Assembly: GCF_005280585.1 (NCBI RefSeq)
Contig: NZ_SZVO01000011.1
Location: 62,391-126,390, forward strand
DNA: 64,000 bases
Source: Dyadobacter frigoris
GTDB taxonomy: Bacteria > Bacteroidota > Bacteroidia > Cytophagales > Spirosomataceae
Direction of reading: 5' to 3'
Within the stretch, counting starts at the first letter, position 1; each line of letters starts with the position of its first letter. Below, in pieces: positions 62,626 to 64,000 of the stretch. Both the position numbers and the translations under genes were made by a program. The notes under the pieces are model-generated. The model was not told the DNA's origin, ran no database searches, and saw nothing but the letters and a program-made list of their open reading frames with translations.

Positions 62626-63729
62626 CTAAACCGCTGAAAGCAGCTTAGTAAATTCATCAAATAAGTATCTGGAATCATGAGGCCCTGGTGATGCTTCCGG
62701 GTGATATTGTACCGAAAAAGCAGGATAATCCTTACGACGAATTCCTTCGATCGTTTTATCATTCAGGTTAATGTGTGTAATTTCAACATCCGGATGACTC
62801 TGGATTTCGTCAGGATTTACCGCAAAACCATGATTTTGAGAAGTTACCTCACACATCCCGGTAATCAGGTTTTTAACCGGATGGTTCAACCCACGGTGCC
62901 CGTGGTGCATTTTATAGGTGTTAATACCGCTTGAAAGCGCCAACAGTTGGTGTCCCAGGCAAATACCGAATAACGGTTTACCTGTTTTAACCATTTCATC
63001 GACCGTCTTTATTGCGTATGGCATCGCGGATGGATCACCCGGTCCGTTTGAGATAAAAAATCCATCCGGGTTCCAGCTCATTACTTCTTCAAACGACGCC
63101 TGTGCCGGGAAAACCTTGCAATAACATCCGCGCTGCGTAAGATTATTCAGGATACTTTTCTTAATACCATAATCCATTACAGCAATTCTCCACTTGCTTT
63201 CTGCTTCTGTACCCATATAATATGGCACATCCGTGGTAACATATGAGGATAATTCAAGACCGTCCATTGAAGGTACTTTGTGCAATTCGTCCATCAATTC
63301 CTTTTCATCCAGTATCTGGGATGAAATAATCGCGTTCATTACTCCTTTTTCACGAACATGGCGAACAATATGCCTTGTGTCCACATTGCTAACGCCAACG
63401 ATTTTTGCTCTTTCAAAATATTCTTGAAGAGAATAATCAGCTGTATCACGTGAATAAATTGTCGAGAAGGTATTACAAACCATCCCTTTAATTTTCACTG
63501 AACTTGATTCTTCCTCATCTTCAAGCTGAACACCGTAATTTCCGATATGGGAATTAGTGTTCACTATGATTTGTCCAAAATAGGAAGGGTCAGTATAAAT
63601 TTCCTGATACCCCGTCATTCCCGTGTTAAAGCAGATCTCGCCACCGGTTGTGCCGTCTATCCCTAAAGCTAACCCTCTATATGCTGTTCCGTCTTCCAGC
63701 AGTAATAAAGCCTCTTTCTTTTGATTCAT
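62626..63729 (-). CDS. carA: Carbamoyl-phosphate synthase, small subunit
   Basis: 367 residues. N-terminal domain of CarA type (TGGEICFNTGMTGYQEIYTD), then a class I glutamine amidotransferase: Cys in FGICLGHQL, His/Glu in VQYHPEASPGPHDS. Supplies ammonia to CarB for arginine and pyrimidine synthesis; carB is not in the window. It has its own promoter after the terminator of the preceding gene. Confidence 0.97.
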   Translation of the reverse strand: MNQKKEALLLLEDGTAYRGLALGIDGTTGGEICFNTGMTGYQEIYTDPSYFGQIIVNTNSHIGNYGVQLEDEEESSSVKIKGMVCNTFSTIYSRDTADYSLQEYFERAKIVGVSNVDTRHIVRHVREKGVMNAIISSQILDEKELMDELHKVPSMDGLELSSYVTTDVPYYMGTEAESKWRIAVMDYGIKKSILNNLTQRGCYCKVFPAQASFEEVMSWNPDGFFISNGPGDPSAMPYAIKTVDEMVKTGKPLFGICLGHQLLALSSGINTYKMHHGHRGLNHPVKNLITGMCEVTSQNHGFAVNPDEIQSHPDVEITHINLNDKTIEGIRRKDYPAFSVQYHPEASPGPHDSRYLFDEFTKLLSAV

Positions 63730-63833
63730 ATATGGTTAAATCGATTTGCTAATTATAACATTCTCACGATTAAAGCAGTTCAATTTCTGAACCGTAAGAG
63801 ATAAGCACCATCTTACTATTAAATTTGGCGCTG

Positions 63834-63841
63834 CAAAAGTA
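63834..63841 (-). promoter_or_regulatory. Putative -7 box for carA
   Basis: Minus strand reads TACTTTTG, a perfect TAnnTTTG match. It implies a leader of about 95-100 nt before the carA ATG. An upstream TTGACTA is closer than usual. Confidence 0.5.
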
Positions 63842-63858
63842 TATATTTTTAGTCAAAA

Positions 63859-63890
63859 AAAAGGGTTAAACGAAAACGTCTAACCCTTTT
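63859..63890. terminator. Terminator after the ribosomal-protein-like gene
   Basis: AAAAGGGTTAAACG pairs with CGTCTAACCCTTTT (one mismatch) with an A4 loop, 31 nt past the stop of the partial gene at the right edge. Confidence 0.85.
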
Positions 63891-63921
63891 AATAATATTT
63901 AATCAGATGCTTTGCATTATA

Positions 63922-64000
63922 TTATTCACTTTTAGCATCTTCTTGAGATTCATCAGACTCTGCTTTTGGAGCTTCTGGTGTTTCGTCTTCAGCTACGATC
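63922..64000 (-). CDS. C-terminal tail of a gene, probably ribosomal protein L17
   Basis: Only the last 25 codons are in the window: an acidic, Ala/Glu/Ser/Lys-rich tail (ETPEAPKAESDESQEDAKSE). Bacteroidota often have rplQ with just such an acidic tail directly before carA, so L17 is the best guess. The visible sequence alone has no diagnostic motif. Confidence 0.45.
   Translation of the reverse strand, partial: IVAEDETPEAPKAESDESQEDAKSE

Overview
The window reads as one contiguous piece of a Bacteroidota chromosome, most likely order Cytophagales and Dyadobacter-like. The genus is inferred from memory of gene content, not from a search. Supporting signs are: TAnnTTTG-type -7 promoter boxes without clear Shine-Dalgarno sites; a TonB receptor with STN and carboxypeptidase-like domains in an operon with DUF4249 and MG2-type proteins; an acetylornithine-type carbamoyltransferase; an SDR-type threonine dehydrogenase; a DAHP synthase-chorismate mutase fusion; and carA followed by eno and ftsB. 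No rRNA, tRNA, CRISPR, integrase or intact insertion sequence was seen.

Layout. 0-6.2 kb: end of an arginine gene, hemH, a cysteine desulfurase/phosphohexomutase pair, and a transglutaminase/alpha-E pair. 6.4-13.9 kb: a HerA-like ATPase, a thioesterase, an exported oxidoreductase/ceramidase/DUF1080 group, and an NAD(P)H reductase with its TetR regulator, whose two promoters share a palindromic operator. 14.0-14.5 kb: a tandem array of about 72-bp palindromic repeats. 14.5-19.2 kb: YceI, a second transglutaminase, and the threonine-to-glycine pair tdh-kbl facing an Lrp-type regulator. 19.4-26.4 kb: a four-gene outer-membrane operon. 26.7-32.5 kb: an epimerase, HMG-CoA lyase, an outer-membrane barrel, thymidine kinase, a GNAT protein and two tiny ORFs.

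32.5-37.1 kb is the standout. It is a strongly AT-rich insert with a squalene/phytoene-synthase-like gene, an IPP isomerase in translational overlap with it, a cytochrome P450, and a convergent UbiA-type membrane prenyltransferase. It is preceded by about 600 bp of inverted-repeat-rich non-coding DNA. I read it as a horizontally acquired terpenoid pathway with an unidentified product. The synthase carries Asn in place of the first Asp of the second aspartate motif.

37.3-64 kb is mostly core chromosome: aromatic amino acid and proline metabolism, lspA, the envelope-assembly run uppS-bamA-skp-skp, and a LytS/LytTR two-component pair whose kinase carries 16 pentapeptide repeats. It continues with ndk, nrnA, FKBP, rdgB, ppk2, gpmI, a tyrosine phosphatase, ftsB, eno, a rhodanese-thioredoxin fusion, carA, and the C-terminal tail of what is probably rplQ. 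Strong inverted-repeat terminators separate many of the units.
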